NCBI GenBank assembly: GCA_036269895.1
Contig: DATBDN010000107.1
Location: 1-19,227 of the forward strand
Length of the DNA: 19,227 nt
Source: DATBDN01 sp036269895
GTDB taxonomy: Bacteria > Actinomycetota > Thermoleophilia > Solirubrobacterales > Thermoleophilaceae
Direction: 5' to 3'
This document shows, one piece after another, positions 1 to 7,086 of this stretch. The notes under the pieces were generated by a model. It ran no database searches and was not told the origin of the DNA. It was given only the letters and a program-made list of their open reading frames with translations. Every line of letters begins with the position of its first letter. The stretch's first letter is position 1. Made by a program: the position numbers and the translations under genes.

Positions 1-74
1 ATCTGCTGCAGAACCAGGACAACTGCAAAGGCGCACAGGTCCAGATCGACCTGAGCGCGGCGGCCAGCGAGTGA
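1..74 (+). CDS. C-terminal end of an exported protein (partial)
   Basis: Only the last 23 residues are in the window, read from base 3 and ending at the TGA at 72-74. The tail contains 'NQDNCKGAQVQIDLS' and a short Ala/Ser-rich end. A single Cys followed by an alternating hydrophobic strand is reminiscent of the C-terminal strands of small secreted beta-sandwich proteins; the next gene ends similarly, with a Cys followed by a hydrophobic strand. The stop codon overlaps the next gene's GTG start in a GTGA motif, so the two are very probably cotranscribed and translationally coupled. By analogy with its neighbours it is probably another exported protein, but the N-terminus is outside the window and no function can be assigned. 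Confidence 0.6.
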   Translation, partial: LLQNQDNCKGAQVQIDLSAAASE

Positions 75-532
75 CCATGCGCCGGCTCGCGCGGATCGCG
101 ACTGTGGTGGCCGCGACGTTCGCGCTGGCCGGCAGCGCCTATGGCTACTGGACCGCCACGGGCGCCGGCGCGAGCACGGTGACGACCGGCTCGAGCGTGT
201 CGGCGTTGCAGCTCTCCTCTGCGAGCGTCAGCCAGCGCCTGCTGCCGACCGGCTCGGCCAGCGGCGAGGTGAGCGCGACGGTGACGAACCCGAACTCGTT
301 CGCCGTCCATGTCGCCCAGCTGTCGCTTGACACGACGTCGGGCACGGCCGGCTTCTCGGCGAATGCTGCGGGCTGCGCGTTGTCGTATGTGACCCAGGAC
401 AACGGCGGCGCGGGCTGGACGTTCGCCCCGGGCAACACGTCGCTCAGCCTGCCGAGCTCGGTCACGATGGGCACGGGTGCCGCCTCGGCCTGCCAGGGCC
501 GGACCTTCACGGTCTATCTGGCGGCCTCGTGA
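71..532 (+). CDS. Exported protein with SipW-type leader
   Basis: A 153-residue secreted protein of unknown function. The N-terminus has two arginines, a hydrophobic core (residues about 8-22) and then 'GSAYGYWTATGAG'. This is the pattern seen in actinobacterial proteins annotated as carrying SipW-dependent signal peptides, in which an aromatic pair follows the cleavage region. The mature part is rich in Ser, Thr, Gly and Ala and has two Cys near the C-terminus that could form a disulphide, consistent with a small beta-sandwich. GTG at 71 is chosen because it makes a 4-base GTGA overlap with the preceding stop, the same arrangement used by the next gene; ATG at 77 is an equally possible start. 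No SipW peptidase gene is visible, so it would have to lie upstream of the window. Family resemblance is recognised by eye only. Confidence 0.75.
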   Translation: MTMRRLARIATVVAATFALAGSAYGYWTATGAGASTVTTGSSVSALQLSSASVSQRLLPTGSASGEVSATVTNPNSFAVHVAQLSLDTTSGTAGFSANAAGCALSYVTQDNGGAGWTFAPGNTSLSLPSSVTMGTGAASACQGRTFTVYLAAS

Positions 533-2589
533 AGCGCTTGGCCGTCGCCTTCGTGGTGGTCCTGGCGACCCTTGGCGCCACGGTTGCCGACGGCTTCTGG
601 ATGGCCGGCACGACGGTCGGCAGCGCCGGCCAGGCGCAGGCCGACACATTGCCGACCGGGAACACGCCGACGGTCAGCGCCGTCGGCACGAACGTAACGG
701 TGCGCTGGACGCCGAACACGTTCAGCGGCGCATCCCTCTCTTACAAGCTCACGCGCTACCCCTCGGGCAGCGTGGGAGGTGCAGGCATTGTGCTCGCCTG
801 CACAGGGCTGCCGGTCGGTGGCGGGCAGCTGTCATGCAGTGACAGCCCCGCCCCGGCCGGCGCCTGGCAATACACGATCATGCCGACGCTCAACAACTGG
901 ACTGGCGGTGAAAGCGCGGGCAGCGCTGCGGTGACCGTCTACAACGACTCGACGGCACCGACGACCACCGCCACCCCGGCGCCTGCGGTACCAGCTTCAG
1001 GCTGGTACCGCTCGGTGCCGGTGTCGGTAACGCTGTCGGCGACCGACAACGCGGGCGGCTCGGGTGTGGCCCAGACGACGTACACGCTCGACGGCAGCGA
1101 TCCGCAGACGTCGGCCACCGCGATCCTCTACGCGGGTCCGATCTCGGTCAGCTCGACGACGACGATCAAGTACTTCTCGCACGACAACGCGAACAACGTC
1201 GAGTCGGTGAAGACGTTCGCGGTGAAGGTCGACACGGCGGCGCCTGCTAACGCGCTGTCGCTGAATGTCGCCTCGGGCGGGGCGTACCTGAGCGGCACCA
1301 GCATCTATTACCGCGGCGCTGCCGCCGGTTCGTTCACGCTCACGAACGCTGTGAGCGATCCGGCCGGCTCGGGGCCGGCGTCGAGCGCGTTTCCGGCGCT
1401 GGCCGGCACGACTACGGGCTGGAGCCACACGGCGGGTACCGTCACGACGCCGTCGGGCGGCCCATACGTGTCGAGCGCGTTCAGCTGGACCGCGGGCACG
1501 AGCTCGGCTCCGACCGAGACGGTCACGGCCGCGGACGTCGTCGGCAACACCGCGTCGACGGGCGCGCTGACGCTGCGCAACGACAACACCGCGCCCACCA
1601 CGAGCGGTGCTCAGTCGCCCGCGGTGCCCGCTTCCGGTTGGAACGCGGGGCCGGTGACCGTGACGCTGACGTCGAGCGATGCGGCCGGCTCGGGCGTGGG
1701 GACGATCAAGTACACGACCGACGGCTCGGACCCGACCACCTCTCCCACGGCGCTGACCTACAGCGGCGCGTTCACGCAGTCGTCGTCGGCGACGATCCGG
1801 TTTGCGGCCGTCGACAACGTGGGCAACACCGAGACCGTCAAGACGCTTTCCACCCAGATCGACACCACCGCCCCGACACCGGCGTTCTCGCTGGGCCACC
1901 AGTCCGGCGCTTCGTACCTGTCGGGCACGACGGTGTTCTACAACGGCACCGCGGCGGGCGGCTTCCGGCTGACGAACAGCGTGACGGACGCCGACTCGGG
2001 TGCCGCCTCGAGCGCCACGTCGGCACTGACCGGCACGACAACCGGCTGGACGGCCCCGAACCCGACAACGGACACGAAGCCAAACGGCGGGCCGTACGTC
2101 ACGAAGGACTTCAGCTGGGTCGCGGGCACGACCTCGTCGCCAGTCGAGACGGTCACGACAGCCGACAACGCCGGCAACACGACTGTGACGGCGCTGACGT
2201 TCGTCAACGACTCGACGCCGCCGACCTCGGCGCCCAGCTTCCCCACCGGGGCGAGCTACGGGAGCGGCGCGGCGTGGCAAGCCGGCTGCGGGACGCCGGC
2301 CGTGGCGGACATCTGCGGCACGGCCGACGACGCGGGCTCGGGCGTGACGACGCTGAGCGTGTCGATCCGGCGCGCGAGCAACAACACCTGCTGGACCGGG
2401 GCGGCTTGGGGCGCGTGCGGGACACCGCTGACGCCGATGTTGACGGCGGGCGCGAATCCGGCGTGGACGATCGCGCTGCCGTGCACGGTCGACAGCTACA
2501 CGGTCTCGGTGCTGTCGACGGACAACGTCGGGAACGCGATCACGGCGCCGGGCACTCAGCAGACGGCGACGATCACGAGCTGCGCTTAG
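529..2589 (+). CDS. Exported multidomain surface protein with Ig-like and chitobiase-C-like repeats
   Basis: A 686-residue exported protein, probably a surface adhesin or matrix protein. Residues 1-24 form a leader with the ending 'ADGFW', like the SipW-type leader of the preceding gene. Residues about 45-140 look like a fibronectin type III domain. Two copies of a roughly 95-residue module (about 142-239 and 354-449) contain 'YTLDGSDP' and 'YTTDGSDP', the signature of the chitobiase/beta-hexosaminidase C-terminal family. Each is followed by a roughly 115-residue Ig-like module rich in 'GGPYV', 'FSW' and 'ETVT'. A Cys-containing C-terminal domain (about 566-686) closes the protein. There is no LPXTG motif and no C-terminal membrane helix, so retention at the surface is not explained. 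The GTG start overlaps the preceding stop as GTGA. The domain reading is confident; the biological role is inference. Confidence 0.8.
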   Translation: MKRLAVAFVVVLATLGATVADGFWMAGTTVGSAGQAQADTLPTGNTPTVSAVGTNVTVRWTPNTFSGASLSYKLTRYPSGSVGGAGIVLACTGLPVGGGQLSCSDSPAPAGAWQYTIMPTLNNWTGGESAGSAAVTVYNDSTAPTTTATPAPAVPASGWYRSVPVSVTLSATDNAGGSGVAQTTYTLDGSDPQTSATAILYAGPISVSSTTTIKYFSHDNANNVESVKTFAVKVDTAAPANALSLNVASGGAYLSGTSIYYRGAAAGSFTLTNAVSDPAGSGPASSAFPALAGTTTGWSHTAGTVTTPSGGPYVSSAFSWTAGTSSAPTETVTAADVVGNTASTGALTLRNDNTAPTTSGAQSPAVPASGWNAGPVTVTLTSSDAAGSGVGTIKYTTDGSDPTTSPTALTYSGAFTQSSSATIRFAAVDNVGNTETVKTLSTQIDTTAPTPAFSLGHQSGASYLSGTTVFYNGTAAGGFRLTNSVTDADSGAASSATSALTGTTTGWTAPNPTTDTKPNGGPYVTKDFSWVAGTTSSPVETVTTADNAGNTTVTALTFVNDSTPPTSAPSFPTGASYGSGAAWQAGCGTPAVADICGTADDAGSGVTTLSVSIRRASNNTCWTGAAWGACGTPLTPMLTAGANPAWTIALPCTVDSYTVSVLSTDNVGNAITAPGTQQTATITSCA
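952..1587 (+). repeat. Internal tandem protein-coding repeat, unit 1
   Basis: First copy of an approximately 636-base unit encoding one chitobiase-C-like plus one Ig-like module. It begins at the codons for 'STAPTTTATP' and ends before the matching 'TAPTTSG' of the second copy. The two copies share short blocks such as 'PAVPASGW', 'TLDGSDP/TTDGSDP', 'TTTGW' and 'GGPYV'. They have diverged at the DNA level, so this is an old duplication. Confidence 0.7.
1588..2220 (+). repeat. Internal tandem protein-coding repeat, unit 2
   Basis: Second copy of the two-module unit within the same surface protein gene, about 633 bases long and directly abutting unit 1. The order of motifs is the same as in unit 1, which supports duplication of the two-module block rather than independent recruitment of single domains. 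Confidence 0.7.
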
Positions 2590-2625
2590 CGCTCGCCTCG
2601 CCGTCCGCCTCGGCATGATGGCTGC

Positions 2626-3387
2626 ATGGCGGTCGATCCCCGGGCAGCGTCTGGCTTCGCGGGTACGGCGGATGCTTACGAGCTAGGCCGTCCGTCGTAT
2701 CCGGCCGACGCGCTCGAGGAGATTGCGCGGCTGGTGCCGCTCGGCACAGGCAGCGCGGTTCTCGACCTGGCCGCCGGCACCGGCAAGCTGACGCGGCTGC
2801 TGGTGCCGCTGGTCGGGCGGGTGGTGGCGGTCGATCCGTCCGAGTCGATGCTGGCGAAGCTGCGCGACCAGGTCCCGGGCGTCGATGCCCGGCTTGGGAC
2901 GGCGGAGCGGATTCCGCTGCGCGGTGGCGAGGTCGAGGCGGTGTTCGTTGCCGAGGCGTTCCATTGGTTCCGGGTCGAGGAGGCGACGCCGGAGATTGCG
3001 CGCGTGCTGGCGCCTGGCGGGGTGCTTGTGGTGATGTCGAACCGGGGGAGCTGGTCGCGCGACGACTTGCCGTGGCTCGACGAATTCAGGGATCTGGTCG
3101 AACCGCATCGCATCGCCTCGGGCGAGTTCCCGGCGGGTGGCGACGGATGGAAGGAGCTGCTGGCTGCGTCCGGCCGCTTCTCGGAGTTGTCCAGCTCGAG
3201 CTACGACTACGTGCACGAGGTCGCTCCGGAGGCGTTCGTTGCGCAGGTGGCGTCGTGGAGCTGGATCGCGAATCTGGCGGACGAGGCGCGACGCGCGCTG
3301 TTGGAGCGCGTGCACGAGCTGGTAGCCGCGCAGACCCGAGTGACGCTGCGCTACGTCACAGAGGTGCACTGGGCACGGCGGTTGTAA
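2626..3387 (+). CDS. Class I SAM-dependent methyltransferase
   Basis: A 253-residue soluble enzyme of the Methyltransf_11/UbiE-like type, expected to transfer a methyl group from S-adenosylmethionine to an unknown substrate. Motif I is 'VLDLAAGTGKLT' at residues 45-56, the acidic residue at the end of strand 2 is D70 in 'VAVDPSESML', and the post-motif segment 'LAPGGVLVV' is the usual strand-5 region. 'AEAFHWF' before it is characteristic of this subgroup of small-molecule methyltransferases. ATG 2626 has no Shine-Dalgarno sequence, but a CATGAT hexamer ends 7 bases upstream, so a leaderless transcript is possible. It starts 36 bases after the surface-protein gene with no visible terminator, so read-through from that operon cannot be excluded. 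The substrate is not recognisable. Confidence 0.85.
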   Translation: MAVDPRAASGFAGTADAYELGRPSYPADALEEIARLVPLGTGSAVLDLAAGTGKLTRLLVPLVGRVVAVDPSESMLAKLRDQVPGVDARLGTAERIPLRGGEVEAVFVAEAFHWFRVEEATPEIARVLAPGGVLVVMSNRGSWSRDDLPWLDEFRDLVEPHRIASGEFPAGGDGWKELLAASGRFSELSSSSYDYVHEVAPEAFVAQVASWSWIANLADEARRALLERVHELVAAQTRVTLRYVTEVHWARRL

Positions 3388-3432
3388 ACGAACCCATCAA
3401 CCGCGGGGGCCGATCGACCTTCTGAGGAGATC

Positions 3433-3446
3433 GCTCGGTACCGAGC
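3433..3446. promoter_or_regulatory. Perfect 14-base palindrome upstream of the YjbR gene
   Basis: GCTCGGTACCGAGC is a perfect palindrome in the 128-base gap between the methyltransferase and the YjbR/MmcQ gene. A TAGAGT hexamer that could be a -10 element lies just downstream at 3453-3458, but no good -35 is visible. Operator function is a guess from position. The rest of this gap shows nothing recognisable. Confidence 0.25.
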
Positions 3447-3515
3447 TGGGCTTAGAGTCGGCTTTGTGGATGTCGTCGCGAACCACCTCCACGTGCGGGA
3501 GCCGGGACGACGCGA

Positions 3516-3893
3516 ATGAACGCGCGGGAACTGCGGCGGTCGTGCCTCGCGCTGACCGGAGCTGTCGAGGACTTCCCCTTCGGGCCGAATACGTCGGTCT
3601 TCAAGGTCGCGGGCAAGATGTTCGCGCTCAGTCAGCTGGGCCGGGCGCCGCTCGAGATCAGCCTCAAGTGCGAGCCGGAGATCGCTCTGCAGCTGCGCGG
3701 CAGCTACGCCGCGATCCGCGCCGGTTACCACCTGAACAAGCGCCACTGGAACACCGTGACGCTCGACGGCAGCATCCCCGACCAGTTCGTGCAGGACATG
3801 ATCGAGGATTCGTACGACCTGGTCGTGAGCGGGCTGCCGAAGCGCACGCGCGAGCAGCTCGGGTGGGTCGCGCTGGCGCGCGAGGCCGAGTGA
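3516..3893 (+). CDS. MmcQ/YjbR family protein
   Basis: A 125-residue cytosolic protein matching the MmcQ/YjbR family, which has a CyaY-like fold and is often labelled DNA-binding although its role is unsettled. Diagnostic segments are the N-terminal 'CLALTGAVEDFPFG', the central 'VFKVAGKMFAL', 'ISLKCEP' and 'GYHLNKRHWNTV', then a C-terminal 'SYDLVVSGLPKR'. These follow the family order over the usual length, so the gene looks intact. ATG 3516 is preceded by GGGA about 9 bases upstream, a weak ribosome site. It stands alone between a methyltransferase gene and a convergent exporter gene, so context adds nothing about its job. Confidence 0.85.
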   Translation: MNARELRRSCLALTGAVEDFPFGPNTSVFKVAGKMFALSQLGRAPLEISLKCEPEIALQLRGSYAAIRAGYHLNKRHWNTVTLDGSIPDQFVQDMIEDSYDLVVSGLPKRTREQLGWVALAREAE

Positions 3894-3967
3894 GCCATGG
3901 CCCCACTCCGCTCGGACCGTCATCCGCTTCACGCTTGTCTGGCACTTCGATGTAGTGCTCCGGGTTC

Positions 3968-5476
3968 CTACGCGGGTTGCTCGGCCGGGGCCCGCGCCGA
4001 CACGAAGTCTGCGGGGCGGACGAGCACCGCGGACAGCACCGCGCCCGCCAGCGCGACCATGGCGGCGATCAGCAGGATGTGGTTCAGGCCGGCGTCGAAC
4101 GCCACATCGGCGGCGTGGATCAGCTGTTGGTTGTGCGTCTGCTGCGCGCCGCCGAAGGAGATGAAGTCGGACACGTTGCCGCCGCGCGGGATCCGATTGG
4201 CAAAGCCCGACGTGTTCGCCTCGCTCAGGAACGTGGCCTGCACCTGGTGGGTGAACAGCGCGCCCCAGGCAGCGATGCCGGTGGCGATCCCGACCTGCCG
4301 GAACGTCGAGTTGATGCCGGAGGCCATGCCCGAGCGGCGCGGGTCGACGACGCCGATCGCCGCGGTCGCCAGCGCCGGGTTGACCAGGCCGATCCCGACG
4401 CCGCAGACCATGGAGCCGAACAGCAGGGTGGTCCAGCCGTCGGTCGGGGTGATGCCGTGCATGAGCATCAGGCCGACCGAGACCAGCAGCAGCCCGCCCG
4501 AAAGGAACCAGCGCACGCCGAGGCGCTGCGCGAGCTTGCCCGACAGCGGCGCGACCAGGGCCGAGAGCAGCGTCAGCGGCAGGAAGCGCAGGCCGGACTG
4601 CAGCGGCGAGTAGCCGAGGATGTTCTGGATGTAGAGCGTGAGGTAGAGGAACATCGCGAACATCGCCGCCGACAGCACGAACGCGGCGATGCTCGCGCCG
4701 TCGAACGCGGGCTTGCGGAACAGCGCCAGGTCGAGCATCGGGTCCGCGCTGCGCAGCTCGACGACCACGAACGCGACGAGGAGCGCAGCGGCGCCCAGCA
4801 GGCAGGCGATGATCGCCGCGCTCCAGTGCTCGGCGTTGCCGCGGATCAGGCCGAAGACGAGCAAGAACAGCGCGCCCGAGAACGTGACCGTGCCGGCCCA
4901 GTCGATCCCGGCGCCCGACGGGTCGCGCGACTCGGCGACGCGCGCGAGCGTCAGCGCTATCGCGCCGATCCCGATCGGCACGTTGACGAAGAAGATGGCT
5001 TCCCAGCCAATGGCCTGCACGAGCACGCCGCCGACCAGCGGGCCGACGGCCACGGCCACGCCGATCGTCGCGCCCCAGACGCCGAGCGCGGTGCCCCGGT
5101 CGCGACCGCTGTACGCGGTGGCCAGCAGCGCGAGGCCCGTGCCGAACATGCACGCCCCGCCCACGCCCTGGAGCGCCCGTGCGAGGTTGAGCATCAGCGG
5201 CGTGGTGGCGAATCCGCACAGCGCGGAGGCGGCGGTGAAGATGCCGAGGCCGATGAGGAACACCCGCCGGCGTCCCATGCCGTCGCCCAGCGAGCCGGCA
5301 GTGAGCAGCAGCGCCGCGAGCGTCAGCGCGTAGGCGTCGATGACCCACTGCAGGTCCGTGAAGCTCGAGTGCAGGTCGCGCTCGATGGACGGCAGGGCGA
5401 CGTTCACGATCGTGACGTCGAGCAGGAGCATGAAGGTCGCGACCGTTACCGCGACGAGCGTCCACCACTTGGCCAT
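3968..5476 (-). CDS. MFS multidrug exporter, DHA2 (EmrB/QacA) family
   Basis: A 502-residue inner-membrane antiporter predicted to export small toxic compounds using the proton gradient. It has the DHA2 signatures in order: motif D1 'LDVTIVNVALP' at residues 19-29, motif A 'GDGMGRRRVF' at 64-73, motif C with 'GPLVGG' at 145-150, and 'FFVNVPIG' shortly after. Fourteen hydrophobic segments are expected and the length fits. The start codon lacks a Shine-Dalgarno sequence. A TATCGT hexamer six bases before the ATG and a palindrome centred near the -35 position suggest a leaderless, repressor-controlled promoter. No regulator gene lies next to it, so the inducer is unknown. It converges with the YjbR gene across 74 bases in which I see no convincing terminator. 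The substrate cannot be named from sequence. Confidence 0.9.
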   Translation of the reverse strand: MAKWWTLVAVTVATFMLLLDVTIVNVALPSIERDLHSSFTDLQWVIDAYALTLAALLLTAGSLGDGMGRRRVFLIGLGIFTAASALCGFATTPLMLNLARALQGVGGACMFGTGLALLATAYSGRDRGTALGVWGATIGVAVAVGPLVGGVLVQAIGWEAIFFVNVPIGIGAIALTLARVAESRDPSGAGIDWAGTVTFSGALFLLVFGLIRGNAEHWSAAIIACLLGAAALLVAFVVVELRSADPMLDLALFRKPAFDGASIAAFVLSAAMFAMFLYLTLYIQNILGYSPLQSGLRFLPLTLLSALVAPLSGKLAQRLGVRWFLSGGLLLVSVGLMLMHGITPTDGWTTLLFGSMVCGVGIGLVNPALATAAIGVVDPRRSGMASGINSTFRQVGIATGIAAWGALFTHQVQATFLSEANTSGFANRIPRGGNVSDFISFGGAQQTHNQQLIHAADVAFDAGLNHILLIAAMVALAGAVLSAVLVRPADFVSARAPAEQPA

Positions 5477-5482
5477 GGCCGC

Positions 5483-5488
5483 ACGATA
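5483..5488 (-). promoter_or_regulatory. Possible -10 element of the MFS gene (leaderless)
   Basis: On the minus strand the hexamer TATCGT ends six bases before the exporter's ATG. This spacing would place the transcription start at the A of the start codon, as in many actinobacterial leaderless genes. No consensus -35 is visible 17 bases upstream. Confidence 0.3.
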
Positions 5489-5498
5489 CGTTCCGGAC

Positions 5499-5519
5499 GA
5501 CGAGCGGCAGCGGCTCGTC
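5499..5519. promoter_or_regulatory. Operator-like inverted repeat before the MFS gene
   Basis: GACGAGC-N7-GCTCGTC is a perfect 7-base inverted repeat centred about 33 bases upstream of the exporter start codon. A second pairing, CCGGACGA (5493-5500) with TCGTCCGG (5515-5522), overlaps it. The position over the -35 region fits a TetR- or MarR-type operator, as is common for drug exporters. It also lies in the divergent gap shared with the gene starting at 5586. GC-rich DNA makes such repeats more likely by chance. Confidence 0.35.
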
Positions 5520-5585
5520 CGGTGGATTCACTGCGCCTTTCGCGTAAGGACAGCGTGGCCAGGGCCGTATGTGAATGCAGAAGGC

Positions 5586-5975
5586 ATGATTTCGACGCCC
5601 CGCACGTCCTCAAAGCGGCTCGCGCTGCTTGCTGCTCTCATCGCCTTGGCCCTCGGCGCTGTTTGGGCCGGGGCCGTCTGGCTCCGCGCCAACAGCGTCG
5701 ACGTGCCGAAGTACAAGGTCGATCCACGCTACGCGACCCAGACCAAGTCGCGCACAGCTGTCCAGGACGCGTACCTACGCTGGGGCAGTGACGCCACCAA
5801 CGACAGCGCCAACGACGGCTGCGAGGCCCGTTCGGTCGCCGGCTGGGCGGCGTTCCTCGGGACCCCGGTGAATGCGAAGGCGGTCGCCCGGGAGCTTTCC
5901 CGCAGCGTCGATCCCGCCTTCCGCCATGCCGCCTATCTCGGCTGCCTGACGCAGCTCACATCGCCCGGGGCGTAG
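5586..5975 (+). CDS. Hypothetical membrane-anchored protein
   Basis: A 129-residue protein that I do not recognise. Residues about 10-33 form one hydrophobic helix after a Lys/Arg-bearing N-terminus, so it is probably anchored in the membrane with the rest outside, or it is secreted. The remainder is polar, with two Cys residues (in 'GCEAR' and 'GCLTQ') near conserved-looking aromatic and Ala-rich segments that could be disulphide-linked. ATG 5586 is chosen because it is followed directly by the leader-like sequence and preceded by AGAAGG, although the spacing is very short; GTG 5571 is an alternative that adds five residues. The reading frame is open much further upstream, but that part is antisense to the exporter gene. 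A 37-base gap leads to the acetyltransferase gene, so cotranscription is possible. Confidence 0.6.
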   Translation: MISTPRTSSKRLALLAALIALALGAVWAGAVWLRANSVDVPKYKVDPRYATQTKSRTAVQDAYLRWGSDATNDSANDGCEARSVAGWAAFLGTPVNAKAVARELSRSVDPAFRHAAYLGCLTQLTSPGA

Positions 5976-6012
5976 GTGTAGCGGTTTCGGCGGAGTCGGT
6001 CGAGGAGCTCGT

Positions 6013-6540
6013 GTGAGTCTGGTCGGAGAGCGGGTGGTCCTACGGCCTGCGCGTCCGGAGGACGCCGATGCTCTCGCCCAGGGCTTCGCCGACGATCCGA
6101 CCCTGGCGGCGATGCTCGGCATGGAGCCCCACGAGGCGACCGCCGAGTGGTTGCGCAGTACGTTCACCACGGACAGCGAGAGCAGCGAAGAGCGCAAGAC
6201 CCGCTGGTTCGTGATCGCCGACCCTGAGAGTGGCGAGCCGATCGGTGAGATTGGACTCATCGGGATCTCCTGGCCCAACAGGCGTGCCGGACTGAGCATC
6301 CTCGTGCTGCCTGGCTCTCGCCGTTCCGGGGTTGGACGCGAGGCAATCGAGCTCTTGGTCGGGTGGGCGCAGCGCGAGCTCGGTCTGCACCGGATCCAGC
6401 TGCACACGCTCCCGGAGAACGTTCCGATGCAGGGGCTCGCCGAGGCCTCGGGCTTCGTGCGCGAGGGCGTCCTCCGTGACTACGCCTTCGAACGGGGCCG
6501 CTTCGTCGACAACGTCCTCTACGCCCGGATCCCCGCATAG
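6013..6540 (+). CDS. GNAT family N-acetyltransferase (RimJ/RimL-like)
   Basis: A 175-residue cytosolic enzyme predicted to transfer an acetyl group from acetyl-CoA to an amine. It begins with the typical 'ERVVLRPARPEDADAL' strand-helix start. It carries 'GEIGLIGI' at about 78-85 and the CoA pyrophosphate-binding loop 'RRSGVGREA' at about 103-111. 'LHTLPENVPMQGLAEASGFVREG' gives the Asn and C-terminal 'GF' region of the RimJ/RimL subgroup, which includes ribosomal-protein N-terminal acetylases and many small-molecule acetylases. GTG 6013 is supported by GAGGAG six bases upstream. The substrate is unknown; antibiotic or polyamine acetylation is possible, but nothing nearby supports either. Confidence 0.9.
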   Translation: MSLVGERVVLRPARPEDADALAQGFADDPTLAAMLGMEPHEATAEWLRSTFTTDSESSEERKTRWFVIADPESGEPIGEIGLIGISWPNRRAGLSILVLPGSRRSGVGREAIELLVGWAQRELGLHRIQLHTLPENVPMQGLAEASGFVREGVLRDYAFERGRFVDNVLYARIPA

Positions 6541-6611
6541 CCGCCGTTGCTGGCACGCGCCGACGCCGCCCCGGGCTCCTTGCCACCGTCGGTGAGATAC
6601 TCGAGTCGTCT

Positions 6612-7019
6612 TTGGGAAACAACGCCGAGATTGTTGGACGCGCCCTGGACGCCTTCAATCGTGGAGGAGTGGACGCTGCGCTTGAGTACTTGGACCCTGA
6701 GATCGAATGGTGGGGTCCGCAAGAGTGGCTAGAGGAACGTCGTTACTGCGGCCATGACGGAGTTCGGCGACTCGCCTCGTCCTGGACTCAGGCTTTCGAC
6801 GAGTACCGCATCGACGTCGACGAAACGAAAGAGTCGGGCAACGCCGTGCTGGCTCTCTGCCACCAGCGTGGCCGGATGAAGGGCACCGGCGATCGGATCG
6901 AGGACCCGATCGCCTACATCTGGGAGATCCGCAACGGCAAGGCGACACGAGTCGACGTGTATTTCTCGTGGGAGGCGGCCGTGGACGCCGCAAGTCGCGC
7001 GGCGCGCCACGCCGAGTAG
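6612..7019 (+). CDS. SnoaL-like / NTF2-fold protein
   Basis: A 135-residue protein of the SnoaL-like NTF2 superfamily, a cone-shaped fold used for isomerases, hydrolases and many uncharacterised proteins. The N-terminal 'NAEIVGRALDAFNRGGVDAALEYLDPEIEWWGP' pattern and the later 'GHDGVRRLASSW', 'RGRMKGTG' and 'YIWEIRNGKATRVDVYFS' are the standard run of helices and strands. The start is TTG at 6612: no ATG or GTG is available in frame upstream, and starting further in would remove the first helix. No clear ribosome-binding site precedes it. It follows the acetyltransferase gene by 71 bases and may be cotranscribed. The substrate, if any, is unknown. Confidence 0.85.
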   Translation: MGNNAEIVGRALDAFNRGGVDAALEYLDPEIEWWGPQEWLEERRYCGHDGVRRLASSWTQAFDEYRIDVDETKESGNAVLALCHQRGRMKGTGDRIEDPIAYIWEIRNGKATRVDVYFSWEAAVDAASRAARHAE

Positions 7020-7036
7020 CGGCAGAGGTGTCAGTA

Positions 7037-7061
7037 ACGCTCGCTTCGCATTCTCGAGCGT
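7037..7061. terminator. Possible bidirectional terminator hairpin
   Basis: ACGCTCG and CGAGCGT form a perfect 7-base stem with an 11-base loop in the gap between the convergent SnoaL-like and GluTR-like genes. There is no T-run on either side, so it is not a canonical intrinsic terminator. Position is the main support. Confidence 0.35.
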
Positions 7062-7086
7062 CGCCAAAGGCTGATCCCGCGTGACG

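Noticed and set aside
997..2616. Long minus-strand open frame (539 codons) opposite the surface-protein gene
   Set aside because: It is Arg-rich, low-complexity and has no recognisable motif, while the plus strand encodes clear domains. It is an antisense shadow of GC-rich coding DNA.
3894..3967. Terminator between the convergent YjbR and exporter genes
   Set aside because: No stem of useful length with a T-run was found in the 74 bases.
3351..5531. Minus-strand open frame of 726 codons and plus-strand frame (3977-5791) of 604 codons across the exporter gene
   Set aside because: Both are Arg/Ala/Gly-rich with no domain, whereas the 502-codon frame has the full DHA2 signature set.
5340..5585. 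Upstream extension of the small membrane protein frame
   Set aside because: It is antisense to the start of the exporter gene, and the leader-like sequence begins only at 5586.
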